Assembly: GCF_041200175.1 (NCBI RefSeq)
Contig: NZ_CP165727.1
Location: 3,695,501 to 3,759,500, forward strand
Length of the DNA stretch: 64,000 nucleotides
Source: Streptomyces sp. R33
GTDB taxonomy: Bacteria > Actinomycetota > Actinomycetes > Streptomycetales > Streptomycetaceae
Direction: 5' to 3'
Under the pieces are notes generated by a model, which saw only the letters and a program-made list of their open reading frames with translations, was not told the origin of the DNA and searched no databases. Position 1 is the stretch's first letter. Every line of letters begins with the position of its first letter. A program made the translations under genes and the position numbers. Positions 56,480-64,000 of this stretch are shown here, piece by piece.

Positions 56480-58108
56480 TCAGGGCCGCTTGGCCGGCGG
56501 CTCCCAGCCGCTGAGCACGATGTCGAACTGCTGCTCGGTCGTGGCCCAGTCGGAGACCGGGCTCGACATGTAGATGGCGTACTCCGTGCCGTCCGGGGCG
56601 ATGTACATCTGCTCCTTGGCCCTGCGGGGACCGGGGTGGTTCTGCTTCTCCGTCCAGCTGAAGTCCCAGAGCGCGGCCCGGGTGCTGTCCTGGAAGGTGT
56701 TCTGGTTCAGCCGCACCTTCTTGTAGTCCGTCCGCTTCTGCACCTGCTGCTCCAGGTCGAGCACGTGCGCCAACGGGTCCCGGTAGTCCGGGGTGGGGTC
56801 GGCGGCGATCCGGATGAAGTGCTTCCCGTCGTCCGGGGTGTAGTCGATCTGGTCGCCGTTCGCCACGCGCTTCCAGCCGTCCGGGACGAACAGGGTGAAG
56901 CCGCCGATGGGGTCGGTGACCTTGTTCCAGCCGGCCGGCGCGGCGGCCGGCTCAGGGGCGCTGACGTTCTTGTCCGCGCTGCCCTTCCCCTGGTCGTCCA
57001 TGTACTTGAGCACCCCGAACACGCCGCCGCCGCCGAGCAGCGCCGCCACCAGGGCGATGCCCGCGGCCCGCTTGAGCCAGCCGTTCGCCGGGGCCGCGGG
57101 AGCGGGAACCGCAGCGGTCTCGGCGGGCTCCGGCAGCGGGGTCGTGTGCGAGGTCGTCCGCGCGGCCGTCTGCGCTCGCTGCGCAGGCGCGGCCGGACCG
57201 TCGGACGGCTCCTGCGCCGGGACCAGTTCGTCCTGGGTCACCGCGCGGGTGGGCACGTACGCGTGCGCCGCCTTCGGCTCGCGGCCCTCCATCGCCTCGA
57301 TCAGCATCCGCTCGGTCTCCTGGGCCGAGGGCCGCCCGTCCGGATCCTTGCGCAGCAGGGCCGTGATGACCGGCCCCAGGGCCCCCGCCTGCCGCAGCGC
57401 CGGCGGCTCGTCGTTGACCACGGCCTGCAGGCTGGAGATGGGCGAGGTGCGGCGGAAGGGCGAACGGGCCTCGACGGCCGTGTACAGGGTCGCGCCCAGC
57501 GACCACAGGTCGGAGGCCGTACCGGGGGTGCCGCCGGTGACCCGCTCCGGGGCCAGGTAGTCGATCGAGCCGACGATCTCGCCGGTCCGCGTGATGGAGG
57601 AGTCGCCCTCGATCGCGGCGATCCCGAAGTCCGTGAGCAGGACCCGCCCGTCCTTGGCGAGCAGCACGTTGCCCGGCTTCACGTCCCGGTGCAGGACGCC
57701 GACCGCGTGCGCGGCGCGCAGCGCACCCAGGACGTGCAGCCCGATCCGGGCCGCCTCGTTGGGCTCGATCCGGCCGGCCGCCTTGGCCGCCTCCGCGAGG
57801 GAGGGGCCGTCGATGTACTCCATGACGATCCACGGCCGGTCGTCGTGCTCCAGCACGTCGTGGACGACGACGACCGCCGGATGCTGGATCCGGGCCGCGG
57901 CCCGGGCCTCCTTCTGCGTGCGGGCGTGCAGGACCTCCCGGTCGGCCTGGGCGACGTACAGACCCGCCGTCAGTTCCTTGACGGCGACGGTCCTGTGCAG
58001 CAGCTCGTCATGCGCGCGCCACACCTTGCCCATGCCGCCGCTGCCGATGGGCTCCACGAGCCGGTACCGGCCAGCGAGCACCGCACCCGCACCTGTCTGC
58101 TGTTCCAC
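56480..58108 (-). CDS. transmembrane Ser/Thr protein kinase
   Basis: 542 residues. Canonical kinase domain 12-275: IGSGGMGKVW, VAVKE (Lys 44), VLHRDVKPGNVLL (Asp 142), TDFG (160-162) and APERVTG. Then a Pro/Ala-rich linker, one helix (about 355-375, RAAGIALVAALLGGGG), and an extracytoplasmic domain of about 150 residues with GFTLFVPDGW, related to those of the two kinase-like neighbours. GTG 58108. All catalytic residues are present. Ligand for the outer domain unknown. Confidence 0.95.
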   Translation of the reverse strand: MEQQTGAGAVLAGRYRLVEPIGSGGMGKVWRAHDELLHRTVAVKELTAGLYVAQADREVLHARTQKEARAAARIQHPAVVVVHDVLEHDDRPWIVMEYIDGPSLAEAAKAAGRIEPNEAARIGLHVLGALRAAHAVGVLHRDVKPGNVLLAKDGRVLLTDFGIAAIEGDSSITRTGEIVGSIDYLAPERVTGGTPGTASDLWSLGATLYTAVEARSPFRRTSPISSLQAVVNDEPPALRQAGALGPVITALLRKDPDGRPSAQETERMLIEAMEGREPKAAHAYVPTRAVTQDELVPAQEPSDGPAAPAQRAQTAARTTSHTTPLPEPAETAAVPAPAAPANGWLKRAAGIALVAALLGGGGVFGVLKYMDDQGKGSADKNVSAPEPAAAPAGWNKVTDPIGGFTLFVPDGWKRVANGDQIDYTPDDGKHFIRIAADPTPDYRDPLAHVLDLEQQVQKRTDYKKVRLNQNTFQDSTRAALWDFSWTEKQNHPGPRRAKEQMYIAPDGTEYAIYMSSPVSDWATTEQQFDIVLSGWEPPAKRP

Positions 58109-58158
58109 GAAACCCCGCCACTCTGTGCACTTCGGGCCAGATTACGGAGCCCTCGGGG

Positions 58159-58190
58159 CTGCCGGAACCGTGAAGGCGCGGTTCCGGCAG
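58159..58190 (-). terminator. terminator downstream of the pseudokinase gene
   Basis: Perfect 12-bp stem (58159-58170 with 58179-58190), 8-nt loop, about 43 bp after the stop codon. Confidence 0.8.
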
Positions 58191-58232
58191 CACTGTGACG
58201 CAATCGCCGTACTGAGCCTCCGTCAGTCCGCC

Positions 58233-60920
58233 TCAACCACCCGATTTGTAACTCCCCGTGGCCTTCTCGAAGACCTCGGTGACCTTGCCCTCCCCGTCCT
58301 GCGGACCGGTGACCACGACGACGTGGTAACTGCCGCCCAGCGCCACGACGAAGTTCCGGGCGACGACGCTGCGGCCGTTGCCGTCGATCCACGTGTACCG
58401 GCCGGTGACGCGGAGCTGGTTGCCGACCTTCGTGGTCTTCACGTCGCCGCCGCTGGCCCAGGTGGAGGACCGGTACGGGGCCAGCTCCGGCTCCTTGTCC
58501 TTCTGGTACGTCGCCGGGTCCGGGTTGCCGTCGACCTTGTCCCGGCCGGGGACGACCGTCAGGACGTACTCCCCGTCGGTGTATCGGACCTGCCCGGCCT
58601 CGTTCATGCCGCGCCGCTCCCAGCCGTTGGGGACGGCGATCTCGAAGTGCTCCGGGTCCTGCTGCGTGGTGTACCCGGGCGGGGCGGGGGCCCCGGTCTG
58701 GGGGGTCTGGGGCGCCTGGCTCTGCCGGGGCGAGGCCGGGGCGGGCGTGGAGGCGGAGGGCGACGGGGACTGCTGCGCCACCGGGGTCTTGTCGTCGGCA
58801 CCCCGCTGCTCCTCCTGCTTGGGCAGGAAGAGCATGGCGTAGGCCACGGCCCCGGCGAGCAGGGCGAGGACGCCGACGAGCAGGATCCGCCCGAGGGAGC
58901 GCGGCTTGCGGGAGGGGGCGGGGTTGCGGTGCCGGCCGTGCAGGTCCCCCCGCCGGCGTACGACGGGCAGCCGCGCGGGATCCGGCTCCGGCATCGGGAG
59001 CACGCCGAGGCCGCCGTCCGGCTCGGGCGCGGACCGTACGAGCGAGCGCAGCCAGCCGCGGAGCTCCTCGAAGTCGGGGCGCTCGGTGGGGTCCTGGCGC
59101 AGCAGCGACTCCACGACCGGGCGCAGCGGGCCGCACTCCTCGGCGAAGGCCGGGGGCTCGGCGCAGACCATCTCGACGAGTTCGGTGACGCTGTCCTCGG
59201 GGTACGGGGCGTGGCCCTGCACGGCGCGGTACAGCAGCGCACCGAGCGCCCAGAGGTCGGTGGCGGGTCCGACGGGGGCGGCCAGCTGCCAGGGCCCCGT
59301 GACGGGCCCGGCCTGCTCGGGGGCCCACCGCTCGGTGACGGCCCCGACGACGGCCATCCGCGTCTGCCGCGCCCGCTCGGCATCCAGCCCGCTCCGGATG
59401 CCCCCGCCGGCCCAACCCCCGCCGTGGCCGGGCGGGCTGGGCCGGCCGGGGAGGTGCGGGCCCGTGTCGGCGCTCTCGGTCCCGTTCGGCCGAACGGGAC
59501 CGGGCTCGCCCGGGGGCAGGTACGAGGCCATGTTCGGGCCCTCGGTGCCCTGCGGCGAGGCCGGGGGCGGGGGGTCGGCCTGGTGATAGCCCTGGGGCAG
59601 GGCGAGTTGTGCGGGCAGTGCCGGACGGGCCGGCGCCGGTCCGGGCTGCGACTCGGGCGCGGGCTCCGGCTCCGGCTGCTCGGCCGGGGGAAGGGCGGCC
59701 TGCCGGCGCGGGGTGGCTCCGTGCCACGGCGCGCTCGTCCCGGTCTCCGGGCCGCCGTACGGGTACGCGTACCCCTGCGGGAGGTTCGACCCCTGCGGCC
59801 TCGGCTCCGGCGCGGGCTCGGATCCGCCCTTGCGCTGCTCGGTGACCCGCGCGGCGGCTGCCTGTGCGCCGGCCCGGTACGCGGCGATGGCCCCGGCCCG
59901 GGCGGCGGCCTTGAGGTCGGGCCGCTCGCCCGTCGCGCCGGGGGTGATGTGGTCGGAGTACCGCGGTCCGGTGTCGTACCCCGGCGCCACGAGGGGCGCG
60001 TAGCCGCCCGCGCCCGGACCGGCATCCCGCCCGCCGCCCGCCGACGGGTCCGGGGCCCCGCCCTGGAGCCCCCGTACGGCGAGCCCCGCACCGGGCGGCG
60101 TCCCCCGGTCCTGCTCCCCGCCGGGGTTCGGTGCCGTGTCCCGGCCGGGATCAGCGGCTAAGGCGGCCGTACCCGGGTCCGCCGACGCCGGGGGCGGTGC
60201 ACCGGGGCCCCGGGCGGCGGAGTTCCGGCCCGTACCGGGGCCGTCGCGGAGCGGCGTGCCCCAGCCGCGGGCCGGGGGCGGCGGCGTGTCGGGCGGGGCC
60301 CAGCCTTCGGACGCGCCGGGGTTCGGCGGGACCGGGTCGTAGCCGCACAGGGCGTCCTCGGCGGCCCCCGCCGCCAGCCCCGTCAGCACGACCCTCCCGT
60401 CCTCGCATATCAACACGGTCCGGACCGTGATGTTCCGGTGCGTCCAGCCGTGCGCGTGCAGCACCCGCAGCGCGGTCAGCACGTCCGCGGCGACCTCCGC
60501 CGCCCGGTAGGGGCTCAGCGGTTCATCGGCGATCAGCGCGGCCAGCGGACGTGAGGGGACCAGCTCGCTCACTATCCAGAGCGACCCGCCCTCGGCGAAC
60601 ACGTCGAAGACCTGGTCCAGCCGCGGATGGTCCGGCACGGACGCGGCCGCCTGCGCTGCGGCGATGGCCCTGCGCACGGCCGGCAGATCCCCCGCCGCCC
60701 GGCGCCCCGCCGCCATCGGGGCCCGCGCCCCGCCGCCGGCCGCCGCATCCCCGTCCAGCAGCTCGGCATCCACGAGCTCCGGCAACGGAACCTGCCGTAC
60801 CAGGACTTCCTGCCCGCTGCGCGTGTCGAAGGCGCGGGTCTCGACCAGCTCGTACTCGTCCGACGGCGGCAGCGGCAGACGGTAGCGGTCGGCCAGGATC
60901 CGGCCCGCGTAGTCCTCCAC
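58233..60920 (-). CDS. transmembrane pseudokinase with large Pro-rich insert
   Basis: 895 residues from GTG 60920 (GGGGGAGGCGGA upstream). Kinase-like N-lobe (RYRLPLPPSDEYELVE) without a glycine-rich loop; the VAVK lysine is VRQ (41-43); the catalytic loop is THRNITVRTVL in place of HRDxKPxN; DFG is TGL (180-182). A Pro/Gly-rich insert of roughly 300 residues separates this from a C-lobe remnant (PATDLWALGALLYRAVQG, PTERPDFEEL). One helix follows (about 680-702), then an ectodomain with HFEIAVPNGW. All catalytic residues are lost; it probably acts as an adaptor or regulator of the adjacent kinases. Confidence 0.88.
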   Translation of the reverse strand: MEDYAGRILADRYRLPLPPSDEYELVETRAFDTRSGQEVLVRQVPLPELVDAELLDGDAAAGGGARAPMAAGRRAAGDLPAVRRAIAAAQAAASVPDHPRLDQVFDVFAEGGSLWIVSELVPSRPLAALIADEPLSPYRAAEVAADVLTALRVLHAHGWTHRNITVRTVLICEDGRVVLTGLAAGAAEDALCGYDPVPPNPGASEGWAPPDTPPPPARGWGTPLRDGPGTGRNSAARGPGAPPPASADPGTAALAADPGRDTAPNPGGEQDRGTPPGAGLAVRGLQGGAPDPSAGGGRDAGPGAGGYAPLVAPGYDTGPRYSDHITPGATGERPDLKAAARAGAIAAYRAGAQAAAARVTEQRKGGSEPAPEPRPQGSNLPQGYAYPYGGPETGTSAPWHGATPRRQAALPPAEQPEPEPAPESQPGPAPARPALPAQLALPQGYHQADPPPPASPQGTEGPNMASYLPPGEPGPVRPNGTESADTGPHLPGRPSPPGHGGGWAGGGIRSGLDAERARQTRMAVVGAVTERWAPEQAGPVTGPWQLAAPVGPATDLWALGALLYRAVQGHAPYPEDSVTELVEMVCAEPPAFAEECGPLRPVVESLLRQDPTERPDFEELRGWLRSLVRSAPEPDGGLGVLPMPEPDPARLPVVRRRGDLHGRHRNPAPSRKPRSLGRILLVGVLALLAGAVAYAMLFLPKQEEQRGADDKTPVAQQSPSPSASTPAPASPRQSQAPQTPQTGAPAPPGYTTQQDPEHFEIAVPNGWERRGMNEAGQVRYTDGEYVLTVVPGRDKVDGNPDPATYQKDKEPELAPYRSSTWASGGDVKTTKVGNQLRVTGRYTWIDGNGRSVVARNFVVALGGSYHVVVVTGPQDGEGKVTEVFEKATGSYKSGG

Positions 60921-61041
60921 TCCGCCTCCCCCGAGTGCTGGGGGCGCACGTGTCCCATGGCCCCGCAGCCACGATACGTCGCGCAGGGCGCCCGCGTCCC
61001 GGGCCTGGAAAGGCTCGTGGCGACTCGTGGCGGGCGGCTGC

Positions 61042-63525
61042 TCAGCCGAGCGGCTGGAAGGTCGCGAACGCCGTGTTGCGCATCGTCGTGCACTCCGGGC
61101 CGTCCCACTGGTCCGCCGCACAGCTGATCATGATGGCGTAGCCGTGCTTCGCGTCCACCTTGAAGCCGCGGTTGAGCACCCGGACCTTGATGCCCTTCTG
61201 CTCCCGCTCGAACTCCCAGTCGGCGACGGTCGGGTAGCCGTTGTACTCCGTCGCGTCGATCCGGATCGTCCGGTAGTTCGTGCTGGAGCTCGCCGTTCCG
61301 GCGACCGCTTCCGCCCACGCGGCGCGGGCGTCGTTGCCGGGGCTGGCGGTGTAGTCGACCTGGATGCGCGGGAAGCCGCCGTCGCGGCTGTATATCGCGC
61401 CGGAGTTCTCGCCGGCTATGCCCGTCACCTTGAAGCCCGAGGGCATCGCCATGGAGAAGTGGAACCCAGGGTCCGTCACCTTGGCGTAGCCGTCCGGCAG
61501 TCCGCCTCCGGGACTGCCCGGCGAGGCGCCCTGACCCTGGCTCTGCCCTTGGCCCTGGGTCTGGCCCTGGCCCTGGCCCTGCTGCCCGCCCGGGGACTGG
61601 CCCTGGCTGGGCTGGGTGCCGCCGGTGGTGGTGCCGGTCCCGCCCTTGCCCGCGGTGGCGCTGGTCTCGCCGGTCTTGGCGGACGCGCTGGGGTTCGGCG
61701 TGCCGGAAGCGGACGTTCCCGGACCGCCCTTGCCCTCCTCCTTCTTGTCGGACGGGTCGTCACCGCTGAACGCGTACGCGATCAGGGATCCGATGACGGC
61801 GAGGGCGACGACCACACCCGCTATCGCCAGGGCGATGGTGCGGCGGGACATGACGTCGGTGAGCGGCGCCGCGACCGGCGAGCGCTTGCCCGTCGCCGGG
61901 GGCTCGGCGGCCGAGACCGCCGTCGTCGCCGCTGCGGCTGCCGCGGCCTTGCGGGTCGCCTTCAGCGCGGCGCGGGCCCGTTCGCGCTGCTCGCGCTCGA
62001 GCCGCTCGCGCTCCTTCTTCTCCGCCTTCTCGGCGGCCTTTTCGGCAGCCTTTTCGGCGGTGACCTTGGCCGCGGCCTCCTTGGCGTCCGCCAGCGAGAT
62101 CTGCCGCGTCTCCTCGACGGCCGGGGCGAGGACCGGGGCGGGCGCCGGCTCCGGCGCGTTGATGACGGCGGTGAGCATCACCCGGGCGCGCTCGTCGTCG
62201 AGGCGGCGGGCCGGATCCTTGGCCAGCAGGCCGTAGATGACCTCGGTCAGCGGACCCGCGTTCTTGGGCGGTTCCACCGGCTCGGTCATGACGGCGGTGA
62301 GGGTGGCGAGCGCGGACCCCTTGTCGTACGGGGGCACGCCCTCGACGGCGGCGTAGAGCAGTCCGCCGAGGGACCACATGTCGGCGGGCGGGCCGGGCTT
62401 CTGGCCGCGGGCGCGCTCGGGGGAGATGTACGAGGGGGCGCCGACGAGCATGCCGGTGGAGGTGACGGAGGGGTCGCCTTCGACCTGGGCGATGCCGAAG
62501 TCGGTGAGGACGACGCGGCCGGTGCGGGCGATGAGCACGTTGGACGGCTTGACGTCCCGGTGCAGGATGCCCTGGCCGTGCGCGGCGCGGAGCACGTCGA
62601 GGACGGCGAGGCCGACCTCGGCGGCGCGGTGGGGAGTCAGCGGGCCCTGTTCACGGATGAATTCGGCCAGCGAGGGGCCCTCGATGAGCTCCATGACGAT
62701 CCACGGGCGCTCGTCCTCGTCCACGACGTCGAAGACGGTGACGGCGCCGCCGCTGCGGATCCGCGCAATGGCCTTGGCTTCGCGCAGCGTACGGGTGATG
62801 AGGCGGCGCTTCTCGTCCTCGTCGACGCCGGTGCTGAAGCGGAGTTCCTTTACGGCGACGGTCCGGCCGAGGGTCTCGTCCTCGGCGCGCCAGACGGTGC
62901 CCATGCCGCCCTTGCCGAGCACTTCGCGCAGCCGGTAGCGGCGCGCGAGCAGCCGGCCCTCGGCTCCCGCGCCCTGAGCGGCCTTGGCGGCAGCCGCCTT
63001 GACCGCAGCCGCAACGGCATCGGCCTTCTCGACGACGGGATTCCCCGCCGCAACAGGCTTCGCCGCAGCAGCAGGCTTCTTGTCCTCGGCCTCGGCAGAC
63101 GCCGCCGCAGCCTTGTCCAGGTCCGGCTTCCCGCCCTCGGTGACGCCGGCGGCAGCCGCAGGCTTGCCCAGGTCGGCCTTCGCCGCAGCAGGCTCCTCGC
63201 CCGCCGGCTCGGCAGACGCCACGGCAGGCTTCGCGTCCTCGGACGCGCCACCACCGGCCCCGCCCGGGGCCGACTTCCCGGCCTCGGCGGCACCAGCCGC
63301 AGCCTCCGCCGGCTCTGCGGCACCGGACGCAGGCTTGCCCACGTTCGGCTTCGCCGCAGGCGGGACGGCAGGCGGGGCGGCAGGCTTCGCGGCGCCAGGC
63401 TCCGCAGCCTGCGGTGCGTCAGGCTTTGCCGCAGGCGACTTCGGCTCCGCCGACACAGGCTTCGCCCGGTCCTGCTTCGCCGCAGGCGACTCGGCGGGCG
63501 ACTCGGTGTGCTCCGGCTTCGACAT
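61042..63525 (-). CDS. transmembrane Ser/Thr protein kinase with long Ala/Lys/Pro-rich N-terminus
   Basis: 827 residues from ATG 63525 (GAGGGGA upstream). Residues 1-190 are disordered (repeated AKP and GKP motifs). The kinase domain (about 195-460) is intact: GKGGMGTVW, VAVKE (Lys 226), ILHRDVKPSNVL (322-330), DFG (342-344), SPERARG. A Lys/Glu/Arg-rich coiled segment (about 495-540), one helix (IALAIAGVVVALAVIGSLIAYA), a Gln/Gly-rich linker, and an ectodomain with HFSMAMPSGF follow. The disulfide-capable CAADQWDGPEC is near the end. Related ectodomains occur in the two neighbours. Confidence 0.95.
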   Translation of the reverse strand: MSKPEHTESPAESPAAKQDRAKPVSAEPKSPAAKPDAPQAAEPGAAKPAAPPAVPPAAKPNVGKPASGAAEPAEAAAGAAEAGKSAPGGAGGGASEDAKPAVASAEPAGEEPAAAKADLGKPAAAAGVTEGGKPDLDKAAAASAEAEDKKPAAAAKPVAAGNPVVEKADAVAAAVKAAAAKAAQGAGAEGRLLARRYRLREVLGKGGMGTVWRAEDETLGRTVAVKELRFSTGVDEDEKRRLITRTLREAKAIARIRSGGAVTVFDVVDEDERPWIVMELIEGPSLAEFIREQGPLTPHRAAEVGLAVLDVLRAAHGQGILHRDVKPSNVLIARTGRVVLTDFGIAQVEGDPSVTSTGMLVGAPSYISPERARGQKPGPPADMWSLGGLLYAAVEGVPPYDKGSALATLTAVMTEPVEPPKNAGPLTEVIYGLLAKDPARRLDDERARVMLTAVINAPEPAPAPVLAPAVEETRQISLADAKEAAAKVTAEKAAEKAAEKAEKKERERLEREQRERARAALKATRKAAAAAAATTAVSAAEPPATGKRSPVAAPLTDVMSRRTIALAIAGVVVALAVIGSLIAYAFSGDDPSDKKEEGKGGPGTSASGTPNPSASAKTGETSATAGKGGTGTTTGGTQPSQGQSPGGQQGQGQGQTQGQGQSQGQGASPGSPGGGLPDGYAKVTDPGFHFSMAMPSGFKVTGIAGENSGAIYSRDGGFPRIQVDYTASPGNDARAAWAEAVAGTASSSTNYRTIRIDATEYNGYPTVADWEFEREQKGIKVRVLNRGFKVDAKHGYAIMISCAADQWDGPECTTMRNTAFATFQPLG

Positions 63526-63701
63526 GCGTCCCCTCTGCGATCGTGCCGCCTGCTCCGGGTGCTCCGGCAGCCTCCGGGGTCCCCGGTGGCCCGCCCCGGG
63601 AGAACCCGTGCGGTAACCCGCCCCGGCAGAACCCTCATTGTTCCTCACTCCGCAACGGACGGGCGCCCCGGGTCCGCGGTTCCCCCCTCCGGATCCCGGA
63701 G

Positions 63702-64000
63702 TTACAACGGAACGATGTCAGGAGCCCCCAACCGCGCCGCATCCGCCGTCTGGTCGTCCGGCTGACGCTGCGATTCCCGTTCCGCCTGTACCCGCTTGTC
63801 GTAGTGTTCCACTTCCTTCGCGGTCTGCTGCTCGTCCCACCCCAGGACCGGAGCCATCAGCTCCGCGCACTCCCGCGCCGACCGCGTCCCCCGGTCGAAC
63901 GTCTCGATCGAGATCCGCGTCCGCCGCGTCAGCACGTCGTCCAGATGCCGCGCACCCTCGTGCGATGCCGCGTACACCACCTCCGCCCGCAGGTAGTCGT
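63702..64000 (-). CDS. glpD: glycerol-3-phosphate dehydrogenase, C-terminal part (runs off the right edge)
   Basis: About 98 C-terminal codons. VVYAASHEGARHLDDVLTRR, RISIETFDRG and ECAELMAPVLGW are the conserved end of the GlpD C-terminal domain. It ends with a charged, disordered tail. The upstream part lies beyond 64000. The gap 63526-63701 holds the kinase promoter region and shows no gene. Function: FAD-dependent oxidation of glycerol-3-phosphate. Confidence 0.92.
   Translation of the reverse strand, partial: DYLRAEVVYAASHEGARHLDDVLTRRTRISIETFDRGTRSARECAELMAPVLGWDEQQTAKEVEHYDKRVQAERESQRQPDDQTADAARLGAPDIVPL

Noticed and set aside
55406..58198. 930-codon plus-strand ORF opposite SSADH and kinase genes
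   Set aside because: Both real genes have full catalytic motifs on the minus strand; the plus-strand translation shows only Gly/Val/Asp-rich shadow composition.

Overview
The window is a chromosomal core segment of a Streptomyces-type actinomycete. Evidence: very high G+C with strong third-position GC bias, frequent GTG starts, ATGA/GTGA start-stop overlaps, XRE-DUF5753/DUF6879 regulator pairs, a LAXTG sortase substrate, and the gene order glyA, mdh, folD, purH/purN, sucCD, icmB, pcrA, guaA, kinase cluster, glpD. I saw no rRNA, tRNA, CRISPR array, prophage or insertion sequence. The long in-frame stretches opposite real genes are GC-bias shadows and were left out.

Positions 1-10148: glyA (N-terminal part, behind a ZTP-type riboswitch), divergent rocD, a YgiB/YgiC-like lipoprotein and glutathionylspermidine-synthase-like pair, a DMT-type permease, a MocR regulator facing a carboxymuconolactone-decarboxylase family gene across a perfect palindrome, and a three-gene membrane-protein operon of unknown function.

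Positions 10202-22557 are central and one-carbon/purine metabolism: mdh, folD with DUF3017, purN-purH and sucC-sucD, with membrane proteins and an unusual HTH/sigma-like/transmembrane fusion between them.

Positions 22852-30971 hold a compact five-gene system: a VWA protein, a DUF5682-like protein and a MoxR AAA+ ATPase on the minus strand, and a SWIM zinc-finger protein and a DUF5691-like protein on the plus strand. The two arms diverge from a promoter pair that matches the RecA-independent, PafBC-type DNA-damage promoter of actinobacteria (TTGTCAGTG-N8-TACGGT; the second copy differs at the first base of the -10 element). This is my best candidate for an undescribed biological system, a DNA-damage-inducible AAA+/VWA machine.

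Positions 31035-46292: icmB, a lipase-like hydrolase, M23 and NlpC/P60 cell-wall hydrolases, pcrA helicase with an overlapping ArsR regulator, a secreted-type esterase, a PspC-fused histidine kinase with its response regulator and a divergent PspC/LiaF-like envelope-stress protein, DoxX, a large membrane protein and a class II aldolase family protein.

Positions 46412-52749: guaA, an XRE-DUF5753/DUF6879 regulatory island with helically phased direct repeats, a chorismate mutase preceded by a Phe/Tyr-rich leader peptide and a strong terminator (a likely attenuator), and a LAXTG cell-wall-anchored surface protein.

Positions 52917-64000: a succinic-semialdehyde dehydrogenase and GMC oxidoreductase operon, two eukaryotic-type Ser/Thr kinases flanking a pseudokinase (all three with related extracytoplasmic domains), and the C-terminus of glpD.
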